Source: Pseudomonadota bacterium (GTDB taxonomy: Bacteria > Bdellovibrionota_C > UBA2361 > OMII01). Taken from it: a stretch of 8,528 nucleotides of DNA. The position numbers and the translations under genes are program-made. Location of the stretch: the NCBI GenBank assembly GCA_027486155.1, contig JAIXPR010000085.1, positions 1 to 8,528 of the forward strand. The letters are read 5' to 3'. Position 1 is the first letter of the stretch. Every line of letters starts with the position of its first letter. Below are positions 1-7,500 of the stretch, in pieces. A model generated the notes under the pieces. It saw nothing but the letters and a program-made list of their open reading frames with translations, searched no databases and was not told the origin of the DNA.

Positions 1-1179
1 CAACGTTCCCTTAGACTCGACACTCGCTTCATCAACCGGAAAGGCTCCGGCCTCGGAGCAGAGGTAGAACCGATCCTCGGTCATCGTCCACCGGCATGGA
101 CGGAATCCGTTGCGATCTAATCGAGCGCCGATCTTTTCGCCATCACTGAAGGTGATAAACGCCGGACCGTCCCACGGCTCCATCGCTCGGCTCCAGAACT
201 TGTAGAACGAGCTGCTCTGATCGGCTGGAGGAATCATGATGGCGAGGATATCCTCAACATTCGGGATACTGCTTCGATACTTGAGCGCCTCAACCATCTC
301 ATTCAGGCTGCCTGAATCACTAATACCGGTGTGGGTCAGAAGCTCATCAAAGGGCAATCCCAGGGCGTGCTCTCGCGCGAACGCCCAGGAACGGTTTCCG
401 GCGATGGTATTAATCTCACCGTTGTGCGCTATGAGACGAAATGGCTGAGCCTTGTCCCACGATGTTTTCGTGTTGGTGCTAAACCGACGGTGAACGAGCG
501 CGAACCTCGAAGCGAACCGAGGATCTTGAAGATCGAGGTATAATTTGTCGAGGTGTTCCGCTTTCGTCAGCGCCTTGTACACGATCGTTGTCGTGGAGAG
601 CGAGGTGAAGAAGAACTCGGAGCTAAACCCATTCTCGCGGTGCTTCGTGCGAGTCGCCTGCTTCGCGGCGTACAGAGCCTTATTAAAGGATTCATCAGTT
701 CGACAGTGCGCCGGTCGCTCGATGATGACGTGTTGGATATGAGGTAAGCTCTCAAGCGCTTCCTGTCCGAGCACCGAGGTATCCATCGGCACATCACGGT
801 AATCGAGCACCTTCATCCCCATAAACGCGAAGGTGTCCTCAAATATCTTGAGTGAACGACGGAGACGTTGCGGCTCCTTCGGCATAAAGAGGGTCGCCAC
901 CGCGATCGAGCCCTTTGCATAACCGAAGAACTCAAAGGGGATATCCGTCATAATCCCCGCGCCGTCACCCGTCACCTGGTCAGCGCCACACGCCCCGCGA
1001 TGCTCGACACACCGCAGCGCCGAGAGCGCCGCTTGGACTATCTCGTGGCTCGCCCTTCCCTTACGGTCAGCGACGAAACCAACACCACACGCGTCACGCT
1101 CCTCATTGGTAAACGGCGTCGCGCCATGAATATCAGTGGGGACCGAGGAGAGCGGAGGAAACGGAGGGGGGGTGTTCAT
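1..1179 (-). CDS. gltB: Glutamate synthase (GOGAT) large subunit, N-terminal part, cut by window edge
   Basis: This encodes the glutaminase end of glutamate synthase, which transfers the amide nitrogen of glutamine to 2-oxoglutarate to give two glutamates in cytoplasmic ammonia assimilation. The minus frame is open from the ATG at 1177-1179 to base 1, giving 393 codons of a family usually near 1500 residues. Visible class II amidotransferase features are ERDACGVGFV with the nucleophile Cys31, HRGACGAD and DGAGIMTDIP shortly after, RRFSTNT, HNGEIN at 252-257, and MEPWDGPA followed by LDRNGFRP. The family is made as a precursor and trimmed to expose this cysteine, so residues 1-30, which are proline-rich (TPPPFPPL), are the inferred propeptide. 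The ATG is the only sensible start before the cysteine, although its Shine-Dalgarno is poor (AGG about 12 bases upstream). The MFS gene lies 161 bp upstream on the same strand. The FMN and Fe-S domains would lie outside the window. Confidence 0.96.
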   Translation of the reverse strand, partial: MNTPPPFPPLSSVPTDIHGATPFTNEERDACGVGFVADRKGRASHEIVQAALSALRCVEHRGACGADQVTGDGAGIMTDIPFEFFGYAKGSIAVATLFMPKEPQRLRRSLKIFEDTFAFMGMKVLDYRDVPMDTSVLGQEALESLPHIQHVIIERPAHCRTDESFNKALYAAKQATRTKHRENGFSSEFFFTSLSTTTIVYKALTKAEHLDKLYLDLQDPRFASRFALVHRRFSTNTKTSWDKAQPFRLIAHNGEINTIAGNRSWAFAREHALGLPFDELLTHTGISDSGSLNEMVEALKYRSSIPNVEDILAIMIPPADQSSSFYKFWSRAMEPWDGPAFITFSDGEKIGARLDRNGFRPCRWTMTEDRFYLCSEAGAFPVDEASVESKGTL

Positions 1180-1340
1180 GAAGTACACGCGCCTATGTAA
1201 GAAGCAAAAATAAGTACTGCCCCGATAGAATAGTGGAAGGGGCCGAGGGAGACTAGAAAAATCGAGTGTGGCGCCGGTGAAAACAGCTCGGATTGAAGGG
1301 GTCCCTTTCCTCTGTTCTGGCGACGCAGCGCCTACCAGTC

Positions 1341-2558
1341 CTACCGTTCCAAGAAATCAAGGTCTCGGGAGAAGGACTCCTCAAGCGTGAAGAGGCACAC
1401 CGTTGAGATGATGCACACCCCTGCCCCGACCATCATCGCCGCGTCGAGGATTCCATGAGCGGGCCGTAGCGCAAGGAACACGGCGCTTACAGGGACGATC
1501 GCGCCCCGAATGAAGTTTGGAATTGAGGTGGTTACCGTCGCTCGCACGTTAGTGCCGAACTGTTCAGCGGCGAGAGTTACCACCAAAACCCAATACCCAG
1601 CAGCGCATCCCACCAGGAAGAGATTGGTATAAAATCCGGCCAGCGAGAGCTGCTCACGGGTCAGGAACCAGAGGGGCGCGACGGCACAGAGGCTCAGGTA
1701 GATCGCGATCGGCCGTTTCCGGCTCTTGAGGTACTGGCTTAGGAGCCCGCCAACAACATCGCCGACAAATAACCCAAAGTAGCAGACCGCGATACACAGT
1801 CCCGCTTTCGGAACCTCAACCACTCCGAGGGCGCTCGCGAGATCCTTTGAATTAGCGAGGAGGATACCGACGATGAACCATATAGGAACGCCGATAAGGA
1901 TACATTGAAAGAAACGAGCCAACCTTCGCGGCCTCGCCATAAGACGAAGCACCTCTCGCATCGAACTCCCTTGCGCGTGCACCGCTTTAAAAAGTTCGGA
2001 CTCGGCGACCGAGACCCGCAAGAAGAGAAGCGCCAATCCGAGCCCTCCACCCAAGAGGTAGCTGTGTCGCCACGACAAGAGGTCTCCCACTAAACCAGCC
2101 GCGATGGCGCCAAATACTCCAACACACGCGATGATGGTTGTACCGTATCCACGAAGGCGTTGCGGCATCAGCTCCGCGACGAGGGTTACCCCTGCGCCGA
2201 GCTCTCCCGCCAAACCGACCCCAGCGATGAATCGCAACACCGCGTACATGTCGAGCGATCCGACAAACGCGTTCCCGATATTCGCGACTGAGTACATGAG
2301 GATGGACCCAAAGAGCACCTTGGTACGACCTATCTTATCACCAAGCAGCCCCCACAGGAGCCCACCGACAAGCATCCCTCCGTTCTGGCAATTTAAGAGA
2401 AAAGCACCTGCCTCAAGGATCCCATCGGGATGCACACCAAGGTCCATGAGAGAGGAGTTCTTTACCGCCAAAAAGAGGACGAGATCGTATACATCCACAA
2501 AATAGCCCAAAGCTGCGACAATGACGGCGGCGGAGAGAAGGTGTTGTTTCACGGACAT
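1341..2558 (-). CDS. MFS transporter, metabolite:H+ symporter type
   Basis: This is a 405-residue inner-membrane protein of the major facilitator superfamily, with the usual family length and hydrophobic segments consistent with 12 helices. Helix 1 carries the acidic pair in FVDVYD (residues 21-25), typical of the metabolite:H+ symporter and related sugar or carboxylate porters. The loop between helices 2 and 3 has motif A, LLGDKIGRTK (71-80). RFIAGVGLAGE (109-119) followed by VAEL and RLRG is the helix 4-5 signature of the same group. A basic central loop near 205-215 (RPRRLAR) separates the two halves. The substrate cannot be read from the sequence; proton-coupled uptake of an organic acid, sugar or amino-acid derivative is the family expectation. 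The reading frame is intact with no clear Shine-Dalgarno before the ATG. It lies upstream of gltB on the same strand and is divergent from the GT61 gene. Confidence 0.9.
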   Translation of the reverse strand: MSVKQHLLSAAVIVAALGYFVDVYDLVLFLAVKNSSLMDLGVHPDGILEAGAFLLNCQNGGMLVGGLLWGLLGDKIGRTKVLFGSILMYSVANIGNAFVGSLDMYAVLRFIAGVGLAGELGAGVTLVAELMPQRLRGYGTTIIACVGVFGAIAAGLVGDLLSWRHSYLLGGGLGLALLFLRVSVAESELFKAVHAQGSSMREVLRLMARPRRLARFFQCILIGVPIWFIVGILLANSKDLASALGVVEVPKAGLCIAVCYFGLFVGDVVGGLLSQYLKSRKRPIAIYLSLCAVAPLWFLTREQLSLAGFYTNLFLVGCAAGYWVLVVTLAAEQFGTNVRATVTTSIPNFIRGAIVPVSAVFLALRPAHGILDAAMMVGAGVCIISTVCLFTLEESFSRDLDFLER

Positions 2559-2637
2559 AGCGGTGGTTGTAGCATCAGAGATAGTCGCGGGCTAGAGCAA
2601 CACCCGCCCCGGACATTGGAAAGCGCGGCAGCTTTTA

Positions 2638-2651
2638 GGGTATACCTACCC
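2638..2651. promoter_or_regulatory. Small palindrome in the divergent spacer
   Basis: In the 131-bp spacer between the divergent MFS and GT61 genes, GGGTA, TACC and TACCC form a 5-bp stem with a 4-base loop. Inside it, GGTATACC (2639-2646) is a perfect 8-bp palindrome. It could be an operator, or the TATACC could be part of a -10 element reading rightward with TTGGAA about 19 bases upstream. The spacing and sequence are too poor to call a promoter firmly, so this is a position to test only. Confidence 0.2.
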
Positions 2652-2689
2652 TGAGGCATCCATTACCGTATTGAAGAACCTTACTCCCT

Positions 2690-3763
2690 ATGAGCGCGGA
2701 ACCCTATCGCTCCTCCATGGCGCACTGCAACACCTCCCAGCACGCGGGTTCTGCGCATCATCTATTCTCCATGCCATCCGTCCAAGCCCACACCGCAGCG
2801 TCCTTCACTCCGATGCCTGGCCTACAAGACAAGCCCTGTGTCGACATGTATGGAGATCTTCCGTTCGGTATGTTTACGCTCCCAAACGCGACCCTGCGAG
2901 GCGACGAGGCGTATATCTTCACCAGCGATGGATCTCCGATCATGGAACAGAACGCCGACTTCCTTCGGAAAAAGAAGTTTCTCAAACCCAAGCTCCGTGA
3001 GGATCACCACCATCTCCGCTCCCCCTACGAGGTGGAGCAACTCGTCTCTCTCATCTCACGTTGCGATACGGGTTTCTTTCACTGGATGATGGATTCCTTA
3101 CCCAAGGTCATCATAGCTGAGGCGTGCGGGTTTACCGGAAACTACCTCGTTCCCTCGCCCACCACCGCACCCTGGGCCGATGAATCGCTCGCTCTCCTTG
3201 GCATCTCCCATGATCGAATCGTGCATCACACCGATCACGATGTTAATGCCCACCGCCTCTTCATCCCTACCTACTTCAGTGGCTACAACGCGCACCACAA
3301 CTCTGAGTTCATAAAGATCTATCGAGATTCGATCCGACAAGCGATTAAGAGCGAGCCATCCACCACGAAAAAACGGATCCTGATCGCCCGAAAACCGGGA
3401 ACGAAGGTTCGCCGAATCATCAACCACGACGACGTGGTTGAGATGACCTCAGCGCTCGGTTTTGAAACCGTATACTTCGAAGATCTCTCCCTCCGCGAAC
3501 AACTCCACCTAGCGATCTCAGCCGAAGCGATGATCGGAGGTCACGGCTCCGGTCTCTGTCACTCCCTGTTCATGGATGAGCGTTCAACTCTGTGCGAACT
3601 CTTCCCCTTCGAACGTCGGCAAGCGTGCGATTGTTACGAGATGCTCGCGACCATTCCGCGACACCGGTATCACTCGATCGAGAGTAGTGAGGATTGCGAG
3701 GGGGATATCGTGGTATCGGTGCGGGAGCTCCGAGACATGTTGCGGGGAGCGCTCGGCGTGTAA
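2690..3763 (+). CDS. Glycosyltransferase family 61 (DUF563) protein
   Basis: This 357-residue protein has the pattern of glycosyltransferase family 61, whose members transfer sugars such as GlcNAc or xylose to glycans or proteins. The C-terminal two thirds carries the family signs in order: FFHWMMDSLPK (129-139, family pattern N/FxHWxxDxLP), RILIARKPGTKVRRIINHD (229-247, the RxxxxRxIxNxxE-like strand-helix), the EQL segment (269-272), and IGGHGSGLCHSLFM (282-295) followed by CELFP (302-306), the HGAGL plus ELxP active-site block. Residues 1-45 resemble nothing known and lack a signal peptide. The ATG at 2690 has at best a weak GAAG upstream, so a later start, for example 2717, is possible. 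Bacterial members usually sit in capsule, O-antigen or exopolysaccharide clusters, but no such gene is visible here. Acceptor and donor are unknown. It is the only intact gene on the plus strand in the window. Confidence 0.87.
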   Translation: MSAEPYRSSMAHCNTSQHAGSAHHLFSMPSVQAHTAASFTPMPGLQDKPCVDMYGDLPFGMFTLPNATLRGDEAYIFTSDGSPIMEQNADFLRKKKFLKPKLREDHHHLRSPYEVEQLVSLISRCDTGFFHWMMDSLPKVIIAEACGFTGNYLVPSPTTAPWADESLALLGISHDRIVHHTDHDVNAHRLFIPTYFSGYNAHHNSEFIKIYRDSIRQAIKSEPSTTKKRILIARKPGTKVRRIINHDDVVEMTSALGFETVYFEDLSLREQLHLAISAEAMIGGHGSGLCHSLFMDERSTLCELFPFERRQACDCYEMLATIPRHRYHSIESSEDCEGDIVVSVRELRDMLRGALGV

Positions 3764-3872
3764 AGCTCTTCACTGTCGTCGCCTCTCGTATCGCCATCCT
3801 TACGTTATGGCATACCCCACGGAGAGGGTCTGTTCCGTTCCCTATCTCTCAATCGAGATATATTCAAACAAG

Positions 3873-3897
3873 CTGCTGACGCATCCAAGATCAGCAG
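3873..3897 (-). terminator. Hairpin between the GT61 gene and the broken GxxExxY gene
   Basis: CTGCTGA (3873-3879) and TCAGCAG (3891-3897) form a perfect 7-bp stem with an 11-base loop. It sits 109 bases after the GT61 stop and 38 bases beyond the final stop of the GxxExxY frame. Read leftward, the stem is followed by a loosely T-rich stretch (CTTGTTTG), and read rightward there is no T run. It might be a weak terminator for the minus-strand gene or for both convergent genes. The long loop and lack of a clean U tract keep confidence low. A second short stem, TATCTC/GAGATA at 3843-3860, lies just to its left. Confidence 0.25.
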
Positions 3898-3937
3898 AAC
3901 TAGGAATCTACCGATTCTCTCTCTTGGGGATAATTTT

Positions 3938-3969
3938 ACAAAGAGAGCAGCGAGGACGGAGAGGGGGAA
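3938..3969 (+). repeat. Left arm of 32-bp inverted repeat bounding the GxxExxY unit
   Basis: This purine-rich arm starts ACAAAGAGA and ends CGGAGAGGGGGAA on the plus strand. It matches the reverse complement of 4332-4363 at 27 of 32 positions without gaps, and all five differences are A/G transitions. On the coding (minus) strand it encodes the serine/proline/leucine tail (PSPSPSSLLSL) of the GxxExxY frame, and its first base is part of the terminal stop codon. Confidence 0.85.
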
Positions 3970-4331
3970 GGGAATAGGCGCCTGATACCGTCCTTGAGTA
4001 GCTTCACGTTAAAGTTGATCAGAAGTCCTACGGGAGCTTCGGCAAGTTTCATGTAGGTGATAACTTGAGCTTGGTGAATTGGTTAGATTTGCTCTACTGC
4101 CTTTAGTTCAAGAACGAGGCAATCGTCGATTAGAAAGTCCAATCGATACCCGCAATCAAGGGTTGTGCCTTTGTAATCAATTGGCATCGCCGCCTGCGTG
4201 ATGAAAGGGAGTCCAGCAAGTTTAAGTTCATGGGCGAGGCATTTTTCGTACGTTAACTCCGGTAATCCGGGACCCAGGGTTCGATGCACCTCAATGGCAC
4301 AACCGATGACCTGTTGGGTGAGAGGGTCTCT

Positions 4332-4363
4332 TTCTCCCTCTCCGCTCTCGCCGTTCTCTTTGT
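4332..4363 (-). repeat. Right arm of 32-bp inverted repeat bounding the GxxExxY unit
   Basis: This is the partner of 3938-3969 in opposite orientation. The two arms delimit a 426-bp unit. On the coding strand it reads ACAAAGAGA through GGAGAGGGAGAA and encodes the charged linker KENGESGEGE just before the conserved DPLT start of the GxxExxY core. In a minus-strand transcript the arms could pair at 29 of 32 positions, counting two G-U pairs and three A-C mismatches, which would bring the two ends of the gene together. Confidence 0.85.
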
Positions 4364-4406
4364 TACAATACATATACATCGTATCGGTGAAATGCCGCAT
4401 AAGTTG

Positions 4407-4409
4407 CCT
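4407..4409 (-). promoter_or_regulatory. Shine-Dalgarno choosing the GxxExxY start
   Basis: On the minus strand TTAGG lies six bases before the ATG at 4398-4400. The other in-frame ATGs at 4478, 4430, 4379 and 4373 lack a comparable AGG-type site at a proper distance. This supports starting the GxxExxY protein at 4400, slightly longer at the N-terminus than the conserved family core. Confidence 0.4.
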
Positions 4410-4506
4410 AAGACACGCACTCGGGTCCATTATCGAGAGAACACGTGACTCGTTTTGATGATCCCTTCGCTCACACAAAATAGCGTGGAGTTATTTGGGA
4501 AACAAA

Positions 4507-4569
4507 ATGCAAGAGCAAGACATCATCGGGGTATGGCAACTCGTTTCGTGCGAAGGTCAAAGTCCGAGG
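4507..4569 (+). pseudogene. Possible N-terminal remnant of a lipocalin-like protein
   Basis: The plus-strand ATG at 4507, with GGGA seven bases upstream, reads MQEQDIIGVWQLVSCEGQ. This closely resembles the start of small bacterial lipocalin-like domains (Lipocalin_5 type, pattern D-x-(I/L)-(I/V)-G-x-W-x-L-V-S-x-E). The resemblance ends after about 20 residues. The frame stays open to 4878 only because it runs antisense through the end of the large minus-strand gene, and that part shows no lipocalin features. I therefore read it as a truncated 5' end of a lost gene whose break lies near 4560-4600. The end coordinate is approximate. The match is short and made by eye, so chance remains possible. 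Confidence 0.4.
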
Positions 4570-4599
4570 GTTAGAGCTTTCTTCCTCACCGCGATCCCC

Positions 4600-7500
4600 C
4601 TACACAAACCCCGCACCCTTCGTATCGATCCGTTGAAACACCCGCTTGAGGAACCATCCCTTAATCCCCGTTGGAAGCTCTATCCTCAGGTCCGCCGGAA
4701 TGCTTGCCCCTTCGAGACCAGCCTTGAACGCCCGAGCAAGAGCCTTGTCATCAAGCAACGGCCTCTCCTTTCCATCTATCGTCACCCGTTCATTCGCTCC
4801 GGTGGCGGCGAGAAGACCGAGCGGGATCGAAGCGGCCTCAGGCATGTAGGTTCCCTTGTCGAAAAGCGCGGATGCTAACCTATCTACCACAGCGTTGGGA
4901 CGGAAGATCATGGTCACAAGGCCGGTCTCCTTAAGCACCTGACCAATCGCACCACTAAGCTCCTTCCGTACCGTCGCGCTTGGGGCATCCATATCAGTAC
5001 ACCCAAAATCGAAGTGATGAAGCTCAATCATCGTGTTTGCGTCACCAGGATTTCGGTGAGCCTCTATGAGGTAGTTCCCCGGATGACGATCGTGATCCTT
5101 CCCCTGCCCTGAGGCAATCAAGCGAATCTCGTTAGCGACGACCGAGAACGCGACACTGCTCAGAATCTGGTATCGCCGCTCTCTCTGCGCGTGAGTCCAC
5201 GCCCCAGAGCCGCTCTTCTCGCGGAATTCAGCGACCATCTCAAGGAGCGTGCTACCTCGCACCCGCGCGGCCTCCTTATTCCCCGAGTCCTTCATAAAGT
5301 CGCTCGGGTGCGGCCGAGCCTCCGAAGAGATAAGTGGTGCGCAGGAGGACCGTATCACTATTCTGTCATCGAGAAGCTGCATGGCGTAGGTATATCCTCG
5401 CTCGGCGACCTCCTGCTGAACCTTGGGAGATTGGGCGAACTCGGTCTCATTGGCGATAAGACGCCTCGTTTGCTGCGCCATCGGAGCTATAGCGCCAAGC
5501 TCTGGCTTTATCTGAGCGAGATTCGAAGCCATGGTGGTAAAGTTTTGAAGCCAGTAGAGGCTATCAACCTGCGCGCCGGGATGAATGATCGAGAGGTACG
5601 ATTCAGTTCCATCCGTTCTCCTGAGTGGAACCGAGAGGCACATCGAACCGGCCTTGGCACTTCCAACCCAATGCTCGGTCGCGCCCTGTGGCCCGAGCTC
5701 TTCGATCCGCTCATGAATCGTCCACCTCGGAAGCGAGATCGTTTCATCGAGTACGTTATGGAGCACATCCTTGATCTCTTGTGGGGTCGTTGGATGGTTG
5801 CGGATTCGCTGCAATAACTTGTACCCCGCGGTGCCATGAGAACCAAGGAAGCTCTTCGCGACGAGTCCAACGTTCGCCAACTCCGAAACCTCAGAGCGCT
5901 CCTGCTGCGCACTGGCGAGAATAGCACACGCTACCATGTACTTGTGGTGAAGCGCGTTGCCATAGAACTCAAAGTAGTCGTTAATCGCTGACACAAGGAG
6001 CTCGTTGTACGCCCCCTTCTCGGGGAGGATTCGGGGCAAGAGTGCCTCGTTCTTGAACTGTTTGAAGCTCTCCTCTGAGGGAGAGGTATCAACGGCGATC
6101 ATCGAAAGAGCGGCTCCCTTCGCTTTCACATCGAGTTCAAGGAATCGCTCGTGGAGGGATCTCAAGTGATATTCAACTATCTCTCGTTGACGTTTCCCAT
6201 CTTCAGGGCTCAAGAATCCCTGCACCCCCACCATTCCAAGCGTTTTAAAGACCTGTGGAAGATTCCCCTCATCATCCGGATTGCGCCCCTCTAGTTTTTT
6301 GATCAGATGATCGGTGAGGGTCGGTAGTTCCGTGTCAGGCCTGCGGTCGAGGAGGAAGCGGAAGAGACTCTCCCGAAACGGCTTCTCCGATGGGTCACGT
6401 AGCCCAACTAGACGATTATGAGCTTCAGAGACGACCGCGTTGGTCGATGCACCATCTTGATGCGTAGCGGTCATAAAGTTAGCAAAGGTCAATTGAGATT
6501 GATACTTACTGTGAAGGGTGAGGTTATCCCGGAAAAGGAACGAAGCCTCGCGTTGCAGCAGGAGCTCATCAGCTACCCCCCGCAAAACGCGTGAACGTAT
6601 CGAGTGCTGAAGCCCCCGTTTATCAAGGGATAAGAGGAGGTTCTCACATTGCTTCAGAAACTCAGGAGTTCGATCATCGAACCGTTTTCCCGACCTCGCT
6701 CTCACTTGCGTCGCGAGAACATCAACTAACCCGTCGATAGTAAATCGCTCAAACCGTGGGTCAGAGGCCTTCGGCAGGTAAGCTGAGGTGATGGTGGAGA
6801 TGCCCTTAAAACGATCGGTGTCATATCGACCGATCAGAAGACTGAGCCGATTAGCCTCGCCACACGAGAACGGTCGAGGAAAGGAGATCTCGGCGAGGAA
6901 TGCGGCCCGGGCGTCAACGTCTGAAAGCGTGTCGTATCGGCGCATTACCTCATGCTGCCATCTCCTCTCTACCGAGACGTTGCGGTCGGTGATCCCCATC
7001 GCCACGATGCGTTGATAGAACTCAAGGAACTCACCGTTCGAAAGCTTCGCGAGGTCATGGTTTTGAGCCCTTTGCGTGACCAGGTCTCGAATGCGTCGCC
7101 CGAGCGCGCGTCCGACACCGTCATCGGCACACAAATCACACAGGGTGTGGAGTTGCTCAACGGTGAAGCGATCAGGCGAGCCCTGCGAGAGATAGTACCC
7201 GATATAGCGAGCTCGCACCTCAAAGACGGGAAGAGCTGGCTCAACATACTCATTTGTGTATAACTTGGTGCCCCCATCGGCAATCCGAACGAGCCCCTCG
7301 ATGAACTGTGCGGGGGATCGCGAGAGGTCTACTCCGAGGAGGGAGCGAAGTTTTTCTTCTCCTCCAACCGCCTCTTGAAAAGCTGTGTGCAGCCGATCTC
7401 CGGTGATTCGCGTTTTATCGCCGTTAAATCCATTAAGCGCCGAGATGCCGACGATCTGTTGCGCCGGGGTCAACACTCCGCCGACATTATCGAGCAACGC

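Larger units (their letters stand above)
3936..4400 (-). pseudogene. GxxExxY-family protein gene interrupted by one in-frame TAA
   Basis: The minus frame encodes a GxxExxY protein, a small family with a PD-(D/E)XK nuclease-like fold (PDDEXK_3) whose function is unproven. Counting from the ATG at 4400, the family core starts at DPLTQQVIGCAIEVHR. The name motif is GLPELTY (G45, E48, Y51), then YKG, GYRLDF (D88) and LELKAVE (E98, K100), giving the D...ExK set. TAA at 4083-4085 then stops the frame after 105 residues. The same frame continues with PIHQAQVITYMKLAEAPVG, LLINFNVKLLKDGIRRL and a final TAA at 3936, which is exactly the family's usual C-terminal half. Relatives have leucine (VEKLLPIH-like) at the stop, so one TTA to TAA change explains it. 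The frame is open to an ATG at 4478, but the ATG at 4400 has the best ribosome site. Both ends lie in an inverted repeat. It is either a recent pseudogene or, less likely, read through. Confidence 0.88.

Noticed and set aside
1141..1170. Purine-rich tract near the gltB start resembling the inverted-repeat arm
   Set aside because: The likeness is only GA/GG-rich composition around GAGCGGAG. It encodes the proline-rich gltB propeptide, and there is no aligned full-length match.
868..1200. 110-residue plus-strand open frame opposite gltB
   Set aside because: It is the antisense of the well-supported gltB N-terminus, is Arg-rich as antisense frames of such genes are, and matches no family.
1298..1336. 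Possible terminator stems (AAGG/CCTT and GGCG/CGCC) after the MFS stop
   Set aside because: Each is only a four-base stem with no following T tract on the minus strand, so it is not supportable as a terminator.
2104..2505. 133-residue plus-strand open frame opposite the MFS gene
   Set aside because: It is rich in Pro, Ser, Thr and Arg, as expected of an antisense shadow of a membrane protein. It has no motif or ribosome site.
3819..3831. ACGGAGAGGG copy repeated at 3956-3965, and GAGAGGGTCT repeated at 4320-4329
   Set aside because: These are ten-base purine-rich matches in an already GA-rich interval. They are too short and low in complexity to call an element.
4455..4483. TTGATG with AAAATA 16 bases later as a rightward promoter for the lipocalin-like fragment
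   Set aside because: The -10 match is poor and the region overlaps the open 5' extension of the GxxExxY frame. The evidence is too weak to list as a feature.
5191..5817. 208-residue plus-strand open frame inside the giant gene
   Set aside because: It lies antisense to the UbiB-like region, whose motifs (PG, DxHPGN, DFG) are on the minus strand. The plus translation shows no recognisable domain.
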